Source of the DNA: Flavobacterium sp. UBA7665
GTDB lineage: Bacteria; Bacteroidota; Bacteroidia; Flavobacteriales; Flavobacteriaceae
DNA: 64,000 nt
Reading direction: 5' to 3'
Assembly: GCA_002483285.1 (NCBI GenBank)
Contig: DLHP01000011.1
Location: 1 to 64,000 of the forward strand
Below are positions 14,757-24,160 of the stretch, piece by piece (position 1 is the first letter of the stretch; each line of letters begins with the position of its first letter). Both the position numbers and the translations under genes were made by a program. Below the pieces are notes generated by a model. It was not told the origin of the DNA. It saw only the letters and a program-made list of their open reading frames with translations, and searched no databases.

Positions 14757-15635
14757 ATGAAAACCAAACACCTACTTTTATCCCTATTGCTTTTGCTTCT
14801 CGCTATTTTTGGCATACTCACAGCCCAAATCACGCAAGACGATCATTTTAGTCTGGCCAGACGTGAAATTTTGATGCGCAAAATAGGCCATGAGATGCTG
14901 TTGAATGCAGGCGACAGCACTTCGCGCGTACTGCCGGTCACCAAACTGAATGGGGAAAAATACCGACTTCAATTTGAAAATCCTTTCAGGTTTGAACCAG
15001 ACACTTTGGTGAAAATCATCCAAAAAACAGTGGCTTATCACGAAACTTCCGATTATATCGTTAACGTTCTGGATTGCTCCAAAAATACTGTGGTTTATGG
15101 CTACGCGATGGCTGCCGACAAAAAGAACGATGTGCTTTCTTGCCTGGGGCGCGAACAGGTTTCGGCCTGTTATCTGGTAACTGTAGAATTTGGCAACGTC
15201 CCATTTGGGATGAAGAAATACGCTGCAGCCGCTTCATTATTGGCATTCGTGGGTCTGTGTCCGTTTGTCGTGCTGGGCTATCGGAGTAGAAAAACCACTA
15301 CTCCAAAAATTCCAAAAGCAGCAAATCAGTTGGTTGCAATTGGTAACCTTCTTTTCGACAACGACCAAAAACAACTCATCACTCCGGACGAAACCCTAAA
15401 ACTTACCGCAAAAGAAACCCGACTGCTGGCCATTTTCGCGCAAAACCCAAATGAGGTCATTGACCGCTCGCGTTTGCAAAAAGAAATCTGGGAAGACGAC
15501 GGCATTATAGTGGGTAGAAGCCTTGATGTGTTTATCTCTAAACTGCGCAAAAAACTCGAATCAGACGTGAATGTGCAACTGGTCAATATCCACGGGAAAG
15601 GCTATCGGTTGCAGATTGACGCTGGAAAAATCTAG
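14757..15635 (+). CDS. Membrane-anchored winged-helix transcriptional regulator
   Basis: A 292-aa protein with an unusual order: an N-terminal membrane anchor or signal (residues 5-23), a periplasmic domain of about 130 residues containing Cys107, Cys129 and Cys138, a second helix (about 154-175), then a cytoplasmic OmpR/PhoB-type winged helix (about 192-287). The DNA-binding domain is complete: LTAKETRLLAIFAQNPNEVI, SRLQKEIWEDD, recognition helix RSLDVFISKLRKKL and wing IHGKGYRL. There is no receiver domain, so it is a one-component, ToxR/CadC-like regulator with the reverse topology, the DNA-binding part at the C-terminus. Its probable partner is the divergent propeller lipoprotein. Confidence 0.85.
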   Translation: MKTKHLLLSLLLLLLAIFGILTAQITQDDHFSLARREILMRKIGHEMLLNAGDSTSRVLPVTKLNGEKYRLQFENPFRFEPDTLVKIIQKTVAYHETSDYIVNVLDCSKNTVVYGYAMAADKKNDVLSCLGREQVSACYLVTVEFGNVPFGMKKYAAAASLLAFVGLCPFVVLGYRSRKTTTPKIPKAANQLVAIGNLLFDNDQKQLITPDETLKLTAKETRLLAIFAQNPNEVIDRSRLQKEIWEDDGIIVGRSLDVFISKLRKKLESDVNVQLVNIHGKGYRLQIDAGKI

Positions 15636-16004
15636 CAATTGGGAAACGATAGGTTATCAAGCTTTATATTCGAGTGCGAACCTATATTCGACACATCTTA
15701 TCCTGGTGGGCAACACTCTTAAAAACAAAACTTTTTAAAATCATCTAGTTTTTCTACAGTGCCGTTTTTTCAGAATTTTTTAGGGATGTAATTTCCCCTT
15801 CCCTGAAGGCAATCTACAAATTCCTGCAATATTCTCAAAGCAGAAAAACTACATCAAACACTAAAATGCAACCTATTTATTTATCGGGAAACGCAAAAAG
15901 CATAACCATGTTCATTGCTTCAAAAACGCTTCAAAAATTCGAAAGTTTCGTGCTGCTTTTTGCATAGAAAAAAACTACTTTTGCAGCTTCAACACAACTA
16001 CAAC
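15636..16004. other. 369-bp intergenic region before purH
   Basis: No convincing gene is seen. The region is AT-rich. It contains a direct repeat TATATTCGA at 15665-15673 and 15683-15691, a weak 5-bp hairpin at 15797-15809, and a 33-codon ATG frame (15866-15967) with no supporting features. The purH -7 element is at its right end. Confidence 0.5.
15976..15983 (+). promoter_or_regulatory. Candidate -7 element for purH
   Basis: TACTTTTG matches TAnnTTTG and ends 21 bases before the purH ATG. Confidence 0.5.
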
Positions 16005-17531
16005 ATGAACAACGCAAAAACCATCCAATCGGCCCTCATTTCGGTCTTTTCTAAAGACGGCCTCGAACCCATCGTTCGCAAATTACATGAACAAAAAGTC
16101 ACGCTTTATTCTACTGGCGGAACCGAAGATTTCATCAAAAATCTAGGCATTCCTGTAGTCGCTGTAGAAGACGTGACATCGTACCCGTCTATCCTTGGCG
16201 GACGCGTCAAAACCTTACATCCAAAAATTTTCGGTGGCATCTTAAACCGCCAGGACCATGAAGGCGACGTCAAACAAATGCAGGAATATGACATTCCGCA
16301 GATTGATTTGGTGATTGTCGATTTGTATCCGTTTGAAAAAACAGTTGCTTCGGGCGCATCCGAAGCCGATATTATCGAAAAAATCGACATCGGCGGCATT
16401 TCCCTGATTCGCGCTGCGGCGAAGAATTTCAGGGATACTGTAATTGTGGCTTCGGTTGACCAGTATTCAAAGTTGCTCGAGCTCATCACCAACCAAAATG
16501 GCGTGACGACTTTAGACGATCGTAAAATGTTTGCGACCAAGGCATTTCACGTGTCCTCGCATTACGATACTGCGATTTTCAATTATTTCAACACCGACGA
16601 CACTTATTACAAACAAAGCATTTCGGGCGGCCAAGTGTTGCGTTACGGCGAAAACCCACACCAGAAAGGATTTTTCTTTGGTGATTTCGACGCGATGTTC
16701 ACCAAATTACACGGCAAGGAACTCTCCTACAACAACTTGCTGGATGTTGATGCAGCGGTAAACCTGATCCTCGAATTCAAAGAAAACGAGCCTACTTTTG
16801 CGATCCTCAAACACAACAACGCTTGCGGCCTCGCTACCAAGCCCACGATGAAGGACGCGTACGTCACGGCTTTGGCCGGCGATCCGACTTCGGCTTTTGG
16901 GGGAGTTTTAATCGCAAATGGCAAAATTGATGAAGCCACCGCGACCGAAATCAACCATTTGTTTTGCGAAGTGGTGATTGCTCCCGAATTCGACCAAAGA
17001 GCGATTGAAATCCTCTCGGAGAAGAAAAACCGCATCATTTTGGTACAGCATGACATCGACTTGCCGCAGAAACAGGTACGTACGGCGCTCAACGGATTAC
17101 TTGTGCAAGATAAAAACAACCTGACCGACAATAAAGCGCAGTTAAAAACCGTTACCGTAACAGCTCCGACTGCCCAAGAAATAGACGACCTGCTTTTTGC
17201 ATCTAAAATCTGCAAGAATACCAAATCGAACACCATCGTTTTGGCCAAAAACCAGACCCTTATCGCTTCGGGAACCGGACAAACCTCACGTGTGGATGCT
17301 TTAAATCAAGCCATTGAAAAAGCAAAAACCTTTGGATTTGACCTGCACGGCGCCGTGATGGCCAGCGATGCATTCTTCCCGTTTCCGGACTGTGTGGAGA
17401 TTGCAAAAAACGCCGGAATCACAGCCGTAATTCAGCCCGGAGGCTCGATAAAAGACCGGCTCAGTATTGATTATTGCAATGAAAATAAAGTTGCGATGGT
17501 ATTTACGGGCACCCGTCATTTTAAACATTAA
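16005..17531 (+). CDS. purH: Bifunctional AICAR transformylase/IMP cyclohydrolase PurH
   Basis: A 508-aa bifunctional enzyme for the last two steps of IMP synthesis: formylation of AICAR and ring closure of FAICAR. The N-terminal MGS-like cyclohydrolase domain (about 1-145) shows LYSTGGTEDFI, GGRVKTLHPKIFGGIL and KIDIGGISLIRAAAKN. The C-terminal transformylase domain shows LRYGENPHQKG and the catalytic Lys-His in LKHNNACGLA, ending with FFPFPDCVEIA and FTGTRHFKH. The length is normal. ATG 16005 (MNNAKTIQSALISVFSKDG) is chosen because the start further upstream would add low-quality sequence across the promoter. Confidence 0.97.
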   Translation: MNNAKTIQSALISVFSKDGLEPIVRKLHEQKVTLYSTGGTEDFIKNLGIPVVAVEDVTSYPSILGGRVKTLHPKIFGGILNRQDHEGDVKQMQEYDIPQIDLVIVDLYPFEKTVASGASEADIIEKIDIGGISLIRAAAKNFRDTVIVASVDQYSKLLELITNQNGVTTLDDRKMFATKAFHVSSHYDTAIFNYFNTDDTYYKQSISGGQVLRYGENPHQKGFFFGDFDAMFTKLHGKELSYNNLLDVDAAVNLILEFKENEPTFAILKHNNACGLATKPTMKDAYVTALAGDPTSAFGGVLIANGKIDEATATEINHLFCEVVIAPEFDQRAIEILSEKKNRIILVQHDIDLPQKQVRTALNGLLVQDKNNLTDNKAQLKTVTVTAPTAQEIDDLLFASKICKNTKSNTIVLAKNQTLIASGTGQTSRVDALNQAIEKAKTFGFDLHGAVMASDAFFPFPDCVEIAKNAGITAVIQPGGSIKDRLSIDYCNENKVAMVFTGTRHFKH

Positions 17532-17537
17532 TTTGTT

Positions 17538-17545
17538 TAACTTTG
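17538..17545 (+). promoter_or_regulatory. Candidate -7 element for the mreB operon
   Basis: TAACTTTG matches TAnnTTTG, seven bases after the purH stop and 45 bases before the mreB ATG. Confidence 0.5.
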
Positions 17546-17590
17546 GTGCGTTAAAAATTAGATAACTATTTAAAACCCTGATAGAGACTT

Positions 17591-18619
17591 ATGGGATTTT
17601 TTGATTTCATGACCGAGGATATCGCCATCGACCTTGGTACCGCTAATACCCTGATTATCCACAATGATAAAGTGGTTATTGACAGCCCATCCATTGTAGC
17701 CCGCGATCGCGTTTCGGGAAAAATCATCGCCGTTGGAAAAGAAGCCAACATGATGCAGGGAAAAACCCATGAAAACATCAAGACCATCCGTCCTTTGAAA
17801 GATGGCGTTATTGCCGATTTTGATGCTTCGGAGAAAATGATTTCGATGTTCATCAAATCGATTCCAGCACTTAAAAAGAGAATGTTCACACCGGCGCTTC
17901 GCATGGTCGTTTGTATTCCATCGGGTATTACCGAGGTAGAAATGCGTGCGGTAAAAGAAAGTTGCGAACGCGTGAACGGAAAAGAAGTATACCTGATCCA
18001 CGAACCTATGGCTGCGGCAATCGGTATCGGCATCGACATCATGCAACCTAAAGGAAACATGATTGTGGATATCGGTGGTGGAACGACAGAAATCGCGGTT
18101 ATCGCTTTGGGCGGAATCGTCTGCGACAAATCGGTAAAGATTGCGGGTGACGTTTTCACGAATGACATCGTGTATTACATGAGAACCCAGCACAACCTTT
18201 TCGTTGGGGAAAGTACCGCAGAAAAAATAAAAATCACCATTGGCGCCGCGCTCGAAGAACTCGAAACCCCACCAGATGAAATGTCGGTACAAGGTCGTGA
18301 CCTTTTGACCGGAAAACCAAAACAGGTGGATGTTTCTTACCGGGAAATTGCCAAAGCACTAGACAAATCGATCCAGCGTATTGAGGATGCGGTAATGGAA
18401 ACCCTATCGCAAACCCCACCAGAACTCGCGGCAGACATCTACAACACGGGTATTTACTTAGCCGGTGGTGGTTCGATGCTTAGGGGATTGGACAAGCGTA
18501 TTTCGCAAAAAACAGACTTGCCGGTTTACATCGCCGAGGATCCGTTAAGGGCCGTTGTTCGCGGTACGGGAATGGCGCTCAAAAACATTCCTAAGTTCAG
18601 AAGCATCTTAATAAAGTAG
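17591..18619 (+). CDS. mreB: Rod shape-determining protein MreB
   Basis: A 342-aa actin homologue that forms membrane-associated filaments guiding lateral wall synthesis. The phosphate-1 motif DIAIDLGTANTLI (about 10-22), phosphate-2 motif MIVDIGGGTTEIAVIALGG (about 157-175) and adenosine motif IYLAGGGSMLRGLD are present. The N-terminal MGFFDFMTED resembles the amphipathic tail used for membrane binding. It is the first gene of the cluster with mreC, mreD, mrdA and rodA. The 102-bp gap to mreC is the longest spacing in the cluster; no strong promoter is recognised there. Confidence 0.98.
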   Translation: MGFFDFMTEDIAIDLGTANTLIIHNDKVVIDSPSIVARDRVSGKIIAVGKEANMMQGKTHENIKTIRPLKDGVIADFDASEKMISMFIKSIPALKKRMFTPALRMVVCIPSGITEVEMRAVKESCERVNGKEVYLIHEPMAAAIGIGIDIMQPKGNMIVDIGGGTTEIAVIALGGIVCDKSVKIAGDVFTNDIVYYMRTQHNLFVGESTAEKIKITIGAALEELETPPDEMSVQGRDLLTGKPKQVDVSYREIAKALDKSIQRIEDAVMETLSQTPPELAADIYNTGIYLAGGGSMLRGLDKRISQKTDLPVYIAEDPLRAVVRGTGMALKNIPKFRSILIK

Positions 18620-18721
18620 GGGATAACTATTTTAAAACTGCGAATTGGCGACCGACCGAATTTCATACATTACCACTGAAATGGGTTCCTGAATACTGAA
18701 CATCGAATACCGAAGAGAAAA

Positions 18722-19540
18722 ATGCAGCAAATATTTAATTTTATCTTTAAAAACAGCTACCGATTGCTGTTTTTGCTGCTTTTGGTTGTATCGTTAACCC
18801 TCACCATCCAATCCCATTCTTATCACAGGAGCAAAGTCATCAGCTCGGCCAATTTTTTGAGCGGCGGCGTGTATGAACGCATCAACAATATCAATGAATA
18901 CCTGAGCCTCAAAGGCCAGAACGACGAGCTTGCGGCAGAAAACGCACGTTTGAAAGCGTTGCTCTACAATGCCAAGGACACCACAAAAATCCCGATTGAC
19001 AGTATCAAAGGCGTCGACAAAATCAACCTCATCGCGTCTAAAGTAATCCATAACTCATATAACGTTTACGAAAACTACCTGACCATTAATAGTGGGTCGG
19101 CGGCGGGCGTAAAAGCCGATATGGGCGTGGTGAACAGCGCGGGGATTGTGGGAATCATCGACAAAACTTCTACCAATTACGCCACGGTATTGAGCATCCT
19201 CAACGTCAAATCGCAAATCAATGCCAAAATCAAGAAGTCTAACCATTTTGGCTCACTCATCTGGGATGGAAAAAGTACCGGATTTGTGCAGCTCATTGAC
19301 GTACCACGATTGGCTTCGGTTCGCAAAGGCGATACGATTGTGACCGGTGGACAGTCCGTGATTTTCCCGCCCAATATCGGCATCGGAACTATCAACAATG
19401 TGTATGTAGACAACAAGACGAACTATTACACGCTCAACATCAAGTTGTTCAACGACATGACCAACCTGGGCCATGTCTATGTGATTAAAAGCAAGGACCG
19501 CGAAGAATTGATCAACCTGGAAAAGAAAGACCATGAATAG
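18722..19540 (+). CDS. mreC: Rod shape-determining protein MreC
   Basis: A 272-aa bitopic inner-membrane protein: one N-terminal helix (about residues 12-30), a periplasmic coiled-coil rich in Glu/Leu (about 60-85, EYLSLKGQNDELAAENARLK), and a beta-rich C-terminal domain containing NSAGIVGIID and FPPNIGIGTI. MreC links MreB to PBP2 and RodA in the elongasome. Its last eight bases overlap the start of mreD, implying translational coupling. Confidence 0.95.
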   Translation: MQQIFNFIFKNSYRLLFLLLLVVSLTLTIQSHSYHRSKVISSANFLSGGVYERINNINEYLSLKGQNDELAAENARLKALLYNAKDTTKIPIDSIKGVDKINLIASKVIHNSYNVYENYLTINSGSAAGVKADMGVVNSAGIVGIIDKTSTNYATVLSILNVKSQINAKIKKSNHFGSLIWDGKSTGFVQLIDVPRLASVRKGDTIVTGGQSVIFPPNIGIGTINNVYVDNKTNYYTLNIKLFNDMTNLGHVYVIKSKDREELINLEKKDHE

Positions 19541-20039
19541 CGCTTTGTTGGTCAATATTGCCCGTTTCATTTTGCTGCTTGCGGCACAGATCCTTATTTT
19601 TAACAATATGCGGTTTTTGGGGTACATTAACCCGTATCCGTACATGTTGTTCATTATTTTGTATCCGGTGAATGGCAACAAATACGGTTTGCTCGGCGCT
19701 AGTTTCTTGTTGGGGATTATCCTCGATATGTTCTGCAATTCGGGTGGCGTACATGCGGCGGCCTGTATTTTGTTGGCGTTTTATAGGCCTTACATCTTCA
19801 AGTTTTCGTTTGGCCTCAGTTACGAATACCAAACCGTAAGGCTCAACGACGTGCTTACGCCCGAGCGTTTCTCGTTCATCCTGATTGCCGTAGTCATCCA
19901 CCATTTTGTATTGTTCCTGCTCGAGATTTTCAAGTTTACTTTCATCCTTGAAATCCTGCTCAAGACTGTGGCGAGCAGTATCTTTACGATACTCTTGTGC
20001 ATCATCATCATCTACATCATTAAGCCTGGCAGACGATGA
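19533..20039 (+). CDS. mreD: Rod shape-determining protein MreD
   Basis: A 168-aa hydrophobic protein with about five membrane helices, in the canonical position after mreC. MreD proteins are poorly conserved, so the call rests on size, membrane topology and gene order as much as on sequence. It overlaps mreC by eight bases and shares ATGA with the start of mrdA. Confidence 0.9.
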   Translation: MNSALLVNIARFILLLAAQILIFNNMRFLGYINPYPYMLFIILYPVNGNKYGLLGASFLLGIILDMFCNSGGVHAAACILLAFYRPYIFKFSFGLSYEYQTVRLNDVLTPERFSFILIAVVIHHFVLFLLEIFKFTFILEILLKTVASSIFTILLCIIIIYIIKPGRR

Positions 20040-21943
20040 GAAAAGTACTGTTGCCCACCATCATCATCATCGCGACGATTTTACTCATACTGAGGCTTTT
20101 CTATTTGCAAATCATAGACGATACCTTCAAACTCAAGTCTGACAACAACGCAATCAAGATCCAATACGATTATCCCGAGCGCGGTTACATCTACGATCGC
20201 CACGGCAAACTACTTGTGGCCAACCAGCCTTCGTATGACATCATGGTGATTCCTAGGGAAATGAAGAATATTGACACGCTCGAATTCTGCCAACTCCTCA
20301 ACATCCGCAAGGACGATTTCATCAAGATCATCGCCAAAGCCAAGGTCTACAGTCCGCGTTTGCCGTCTGTCTTCCTGCCGCAGCTCAACAAGTTAGAGTA
20401 TGCCGCATTTCAGGAAAAGATCAGGAAATTCCCAGGGTTTTATATCCAGAAACGTTCACTTAGGGATTACCAGGTGAAATTCGGAGCCAATATTTTTGGG
20501 TTCATTACCCAAGCGAGCGAGAAAACCATCGAGAAGAACCCTTACTACAACAGTGGTGATTTGCTGGGTAAACAAGGTGTGGAGGAAAGTTACGAAACCA
20601 TCCTGCGCGGTATCAAAGGAGTCAAATACATCCAAAAGGACAAATTCAACCGCGAAATCGGTTCGTACAAAGACGGCGAGTTTGACACGATTGCCAAACA
20701 GGGTGAAGACATCCACCTCACTATCGATGCCGAGTTGCAGCAATACGGCGAAGAACTCATGATCCACAAACGCGGCGGCATCGTGGCCATTGAGCCTGCC
20801 ACCGGAGAAATCCTTGCGTTGGTTACCGCACCTTCGTACGACCCGGCTATTTTGGTGGGAAGGCAGCGTTCTAAAAATTACACGATGCTTTACAACGACT
20901 CGATTGCCAAGCCTTTGTACGACCGTGGGCTGTTGGCCGAATATCCGCCGGGCTCGCCGTTTAAAATCCTGACCGGACTGATCGGTCTGCAGGAAGGCGT
21001 AATCGATGAGAACACCACCGTTTTTTGCCGCCACGGATTTAGTTATGCGCGCGGCCGATTCATGCGTTGCCACTGCCACGGTGGTGCCCTGCAATTGCAC
21101 CGCGGAATCTATGAATCTTGCAATGCCTATTTCGGGACGACGTACATGCGGACCATCGATAAATTCGCGCGACCTGCCGATGGTGTCGATGTGTGGAGCA
21201 GGCACCTTAAAAGTTTCGGGCTCGGCGAATTCATGGGCTATGATTTGCCTACGGGAAGACGCGGAAAAGCACCGACCTCCAAAACCTATAAACGTATTTA
21301 CCCCAACGGCGGTTGGCGCAGTACGGCCATCGTATCCAACGCGATTGGTCAGGGCGAGGTACTCATGACGCCAATACAACTCGCCAATATGATGGCGGCG
21401 GTGGCGAATCACGGCTACTATTATACGCCGCACATCATCAGGAGCATTGAAGGGGAAACTATCGACAAAAAATACCGCACCAAACACGTAACAACAGTCG
21501 ATCGCAAATATTTTCAACCGGTAATCGATGGGCTTTTCGATGTGTACAACATGGGAACAGCACATGCGCTTCAGGTAGAAGGAATCGAAATTTGCGGTAA
21601 AACCGGAACTGCCGAGAATTATGCCAAGATCAACGGCAAACGCGTGAAACTTCAGGATCACTCTATTTTCGTTGCTTTTGCTCCGCGACACAACCCAAAG
21701 ATTGCGATTGCAGTACTCGTAGAAAATGGCTATTGGGGCGCGCGTTGGGCCGGACCGATTACGTCGTTGATGATTGAGAAATACCTACGCAAGAAAATTA
21801 CTCGGACCGATTTAGAGAAGCGGATGCTCGAAGGCAGCCTCGAAGCCGAATACGCCAAATACACCGGTAAGAAAGAAACCGACAGTCTTTTGTTGGTGAA
21901 ACCTGTCGCGCCCAAGGCCGAAGACAGCGAAACAGAAAATTAA
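20036..21943 (+). CDS. mrdA: Penicillin-binding protein 2
   Basis: A 635-aa class B penicillin-binding protein, the elongation transpeptidase. An N-terminal membrane anchor (about 5-26) leads to the PBP dimer domain with YPERGYIYDRHGKLL (46-60) and the transpeptidase domain. The catalytic motifs are SPFK with Ser307 and Lys310, SCN (361-363) and KTG (522-524). A Cys/His cluster (Cys331, His333, Cys345, His346, Cys347, His348) sits between the first two motifs; the E. coli enzyme has a zinc site in this region, so metal binding is plausible here. Its start overlaps the mreD stop. Confidence 0.97.
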   Translation: MRKVLLPTIIIIATILLILRLFYLQIIDDTFKLKSDNNAIKIQYDYPERGYIYDRHGKLLVANQPSYDIMVIPREMKNIDTLEFCQLLNIRKDDFIKIIAKAKVYSPRLPSVFLPQLNKLEYAAFQEKIRKFPGFYIQKRSLRDYQVKFGANIFGFITQASEKTIEKNPYYNSGDLLGKQGVEESYETILRGIKGVKYIQKDKFNREIGSYKDGEFDTIAKQGEDIHLTIDAELQQYGEELMIHKRGGIVAIEPATGEILALVTAPSYDPAILVGRQRSKNYTMLYNDSIAKPLYDRGLLAEYPPGSPFKILTGLIGLQEGVIDENTTVFCRHGFSYARGRFMRCHCHGGALQLHRGIYESCNAYFGTTYMRTIDKFARPADGVDVWSRHLKSFGLGEFMGYDLPTGRRGKAPTSKTYKRIYPNGGWRSTAIVSNAIGQGEVLMTPIQLANMMAAVANHGYYYTPHIIRSIEGETIDKKYRTKHVTTVDRKYFQPVIDGLFDVYNMGTAHALQVEGIEICGKTGTAENYAKINGKRVKLQDHSIFVAFAPRHNPKIAIAVLVENGYWGARWAGPITSLMIEKYLRKKITRTDLEKRMLEGSLEAEYAKYTGKKETDSLLLVKPVAPKAEDSETEN

Positions 21944-21949
21944 CGGGCC

Positions 21950-23209
21950 ATGAAAAACCAAAGCGTAACGAACAACCTGGACTGGATCAGCGTCTTTATC
22001 TACATCACACTCGTGGTGATGGGTTGGCTCAACATTTATTCGTCTTCGCTCTCATTGTCGGCCGACAACAGCAACATCTTAGACCTGTCGCAGTTTTACG
22101 GCAAGCAATTGCTCAGCATCGGGCTCACCATTCCATTGATATTCATTGTACTGGCAGCCGACGGGAAGTTTTACGAAAAGTTCGCGAGTATCATTTTTGT
22201 CATTGCACTGCTGTCGCTCGCGGGACTGTTCGTATTCGGGAAAACCGTAAAGGGGCAGGCCAACTGGTACTCCTTTGGCTCGTTTGGTTTGCAGCCGTCT
22301 GAATTCGCCAAAGCGGCTACTGCCCTAGCCCTCGCCAAATACCTTAGCGACGTGCAGGTCAACCTAAAGGACCTCAACCGCCAGATCCAGGCACTCGGCA
22401 TCATATTTCTACCGATTTTATTGATTGCGCCGCACGATCCCGGAAGTGCCTTGATCTACACGATGTTCATCCTGGTTTTGTACCGCGAAGGACTGCCAGC
22501 CTGGTACCTCTGGACGGGTTTCATCGCCATTATCCTTTTTGTATTGTCGTTGGTTTTTGAACCCTGGGCGGTGGCTTTGATGGCTTTGGTGGGAATTATC
22601 CTGGTACATCTCAAGAGCCGTATCGCCGACAGGAATTTGGTAGCCAGCGCGATTGTATTCGTGCTGATTTCGGGCTTTGTGTTTTCTGTAGATTATGTGT
22701 TCGATAATGTGTTCAAGCAACACCACCGTGACCGTTTCAATATCTTGCTGGGCAAACAAGTCGATATGAAAGGCATTGGGTACAACACCAACCAGTCCGA
22801 AATCGCAATCGGATCTGGTGGATGGTTTGGCAAAGGATTCCTCGAAGGCACGCAGACCAAAGGCGGATTCGTACCCGAACAACACACCGATTACATTTTC
22901 ACCACCGTGGGCGAAGAATGGGGTTTCTTTGGATGCCTCGTGGTGATTGCGTTGTTCATTGGGCTTATCTTTAGGGTGATTTACCTAGCCGAGCGACAGA
23001 AGACCAAATTCAGCCGCGTCTACGGTTATTGCGTCGCCGCGGTGCTGTTCATCCACTTCTTTGTGAACATTGCCATGGTAGCCGGGATTTTCCCTACGAT
23101 TGGGGTGCCGTTGCCTTTCTTTTCCTACGGAGGTTCGGGACTTTGGGGCTTTACGATTCTGCTGTTTATCTTCTTGAAGATGGATGCCAATAAAGTCAAT
23201 GAGTGGTAG
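21950..23209 (+). CDS. rodA: Rod shape-determining protein RodA (SEDS glycosyltransferase)
   Basis: A 419-aa polytopic SEDS protein that polymerises lipid II together with PBP2. About ten membrane helices are seen. Signatures are WYSFGSFGLQPSEFAKAATA (with the SEDS QPSE), the extracellular loop IAIGSGGWFGKG, the HTDYIFTTVGEEWGF motif, and PTIGVPLPFFSYGGSG. It starts six bases after mrdA. The stop codon abuts the stop codon of the convergent nuclease gene, with no terminator visible between them. Confidence 0.97.
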   Translation: MKNQSVTNNLDWISVFIYITLVVMGWLNIYSSSLSLSADNSNILDLSQFYGKQLLSIGLTIPLIFIVLAADGKFYEKFASIIFVIALLSLAGLFVFGKTVKGQANWYSFGSFGLQPSEFAKAATALALAKYLSDVQVNLKDLNRQIQALGIIFLPILLIAPHDPGSALIYTMFILVLYREGLPAWYLWTGFIAIILFVLSLVFEPWAVALMALVGIILVHLKSRIADRNLVASAIVFVLISGFVFSVDYVFDNVFKQHHRDRFNILLGKQVDMKGIGYNTNQSEIAIGSGGWFGKGFLEGTQTKGGFVPEQHTDYIFTTVGEEWGFFGCLVVIALFIGLIFRVIYLAERQKTKFSRVYGYCVAAVLFIHFFVNIAMVAGIFPTIGVPLPFFSYGGSGLWGFTILLFIFLKMDANKVNEW

Positions 23210-23980
23210 TTAGAAACTCCAATCTTTATAATCAGTCCTTTTTTCCAACGCGTTTTCTGTAGCATCGTCTAACTTGGGGAAAAAATCGATGCCTGTTCGC
23301 TTTTCTAACGCATCCACCGACACCACAAACGCATACAACGGCTGTTCACTTGCACGATGTGGAACCATAAACGCAATCACCTTATAATTGCCGGGTTTGC
23401 CCCGCAATAGGATTTTGTAGAAATAATCGGGTACGGCAACTTTTTCCCTGCCGATGGTTTTGAGCTTGCCCGACAGTACGCCTCCGGTGACTACGTATAA
23501 CCCATTGTATTTACTGGCCCAATAACGCGATTTCTCCTCAAGTCGGTTCCAGACGCCGTCATTAAAATCATGCTTTTGCGGGCTGATGTTGGAGGTGTAA
23601 AATGTTTCGTCAAAAGCGGCTTTCGAGAATTTCATATCCGCGGCAGCACACAGATGGCCTTTGTCGTAACCCGAATTTTTGTAGTTCTTATAGTCGGCAG
23701 ATTTGGTGGTCACCTTGGGATCGGAAATAAAATACGGCCGCTTAAAATTGGCGTTGCCTTGGTTTGGCTTGAGCCAATACGCGACCCATTCTGCTTGTTC
23801 GTATCGCTCGGCGTAAGATAGCACATATTGGTTGTGCCTGACGATTTGGTGCGTAGTCGACACTGGGAGCAAGTCGGGCGTCTGCCAGGTTTTAATTTGA
23901 ACCATCGGAACCTGGGCCAGCGAAAGCACGGCTACAGCAAAAGCAATCAGGGCAATAATGGTACGTTTTGTTTTAGGCAT
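23210..23980 (-). CDS. Exported DNA/RNA non-specific endonuclease
   Basis: A 256-aa secreted nuclease of the beta-beta-alpha-metal family. An N-terminal hydrophobic segment (about 7-22) acts as signal or anchor. The catalytic motif is YDKGHLCAAADM with His109, a Bacteroidota variant of DRGH, and the metal-binding Asn region is HDFNDGVWNRLE (about 137-148). It probably degrades nucleic acid outside the cytoplasm for nutrition. The start at 23980 (MPKTKRTII) gives a clean signal; an in-frame ATG 11 codons earlier is the alternative. Confidence 0.9.
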   Translation of the reverse strand: MPKTKRTIIALIAFAVAVLSLAQVPMVQIKTWQTPDLLPVSTTHQIVRHNQYVLSYAERYEQAEWVAYWLKPNQGNANFKRPYFISDPKVTTKSADYKNYKNSGYDKGHLCAAADMKFSKAAFDETFYTSNISPQKHDFNDGVWNRLEEKSRYWASKYNGLYVVTGGVLSGKLKTIGREKVAVPDYFYKILLRGKPGNYKVIAFMVPHRASEQPLYAFVVSVDALEKRTGIDFFPKLDDATENALEKRTDYKDWSF

Positions 23981-24128
23981 AGCAACGAATTGGTTTGAAA
24001 CGAAGATACACATTTTGATAACCTAAGAATCGGCACGGGAATCCATTTTTCTGTACTATTGTGAATTGTACTGATGCTTAACCCCATCGTTACTCAGTCA
24101 GAATAAGCTTTCTCCATTCTACCCTTAT

Positions 24129-24160
24129 AAAAAACGCCCCGTTCTCACGAGGCGTTTTTT
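24129..24160. terminator. Bidirectional hairpin terminator beyond the protease gene
   Basis: Arms AAAAAACGCC (24129-24138) and GGCGTTTTTT (24151-24160) give ten perfect pairs with a 12-base loop. The hairpin has A/T runs on both sides, and the minus-strand protease stop codon overlaps its edge. Confidence 0.9.

Noticed and set aside
15866..15967. 33-codon frame just before purH, a possible leader peptide
   Set aside because: It has no run of regulatory codons, no terminator-antiterminator pair and no purine-riboswitch-like fold.
20456..21691. 411-codon open frame antisense to mrdA
   Set aside because: It mirrors the codon pattern of mrdA, has no recognisable domain, start context or signal, and mrdA is certain.
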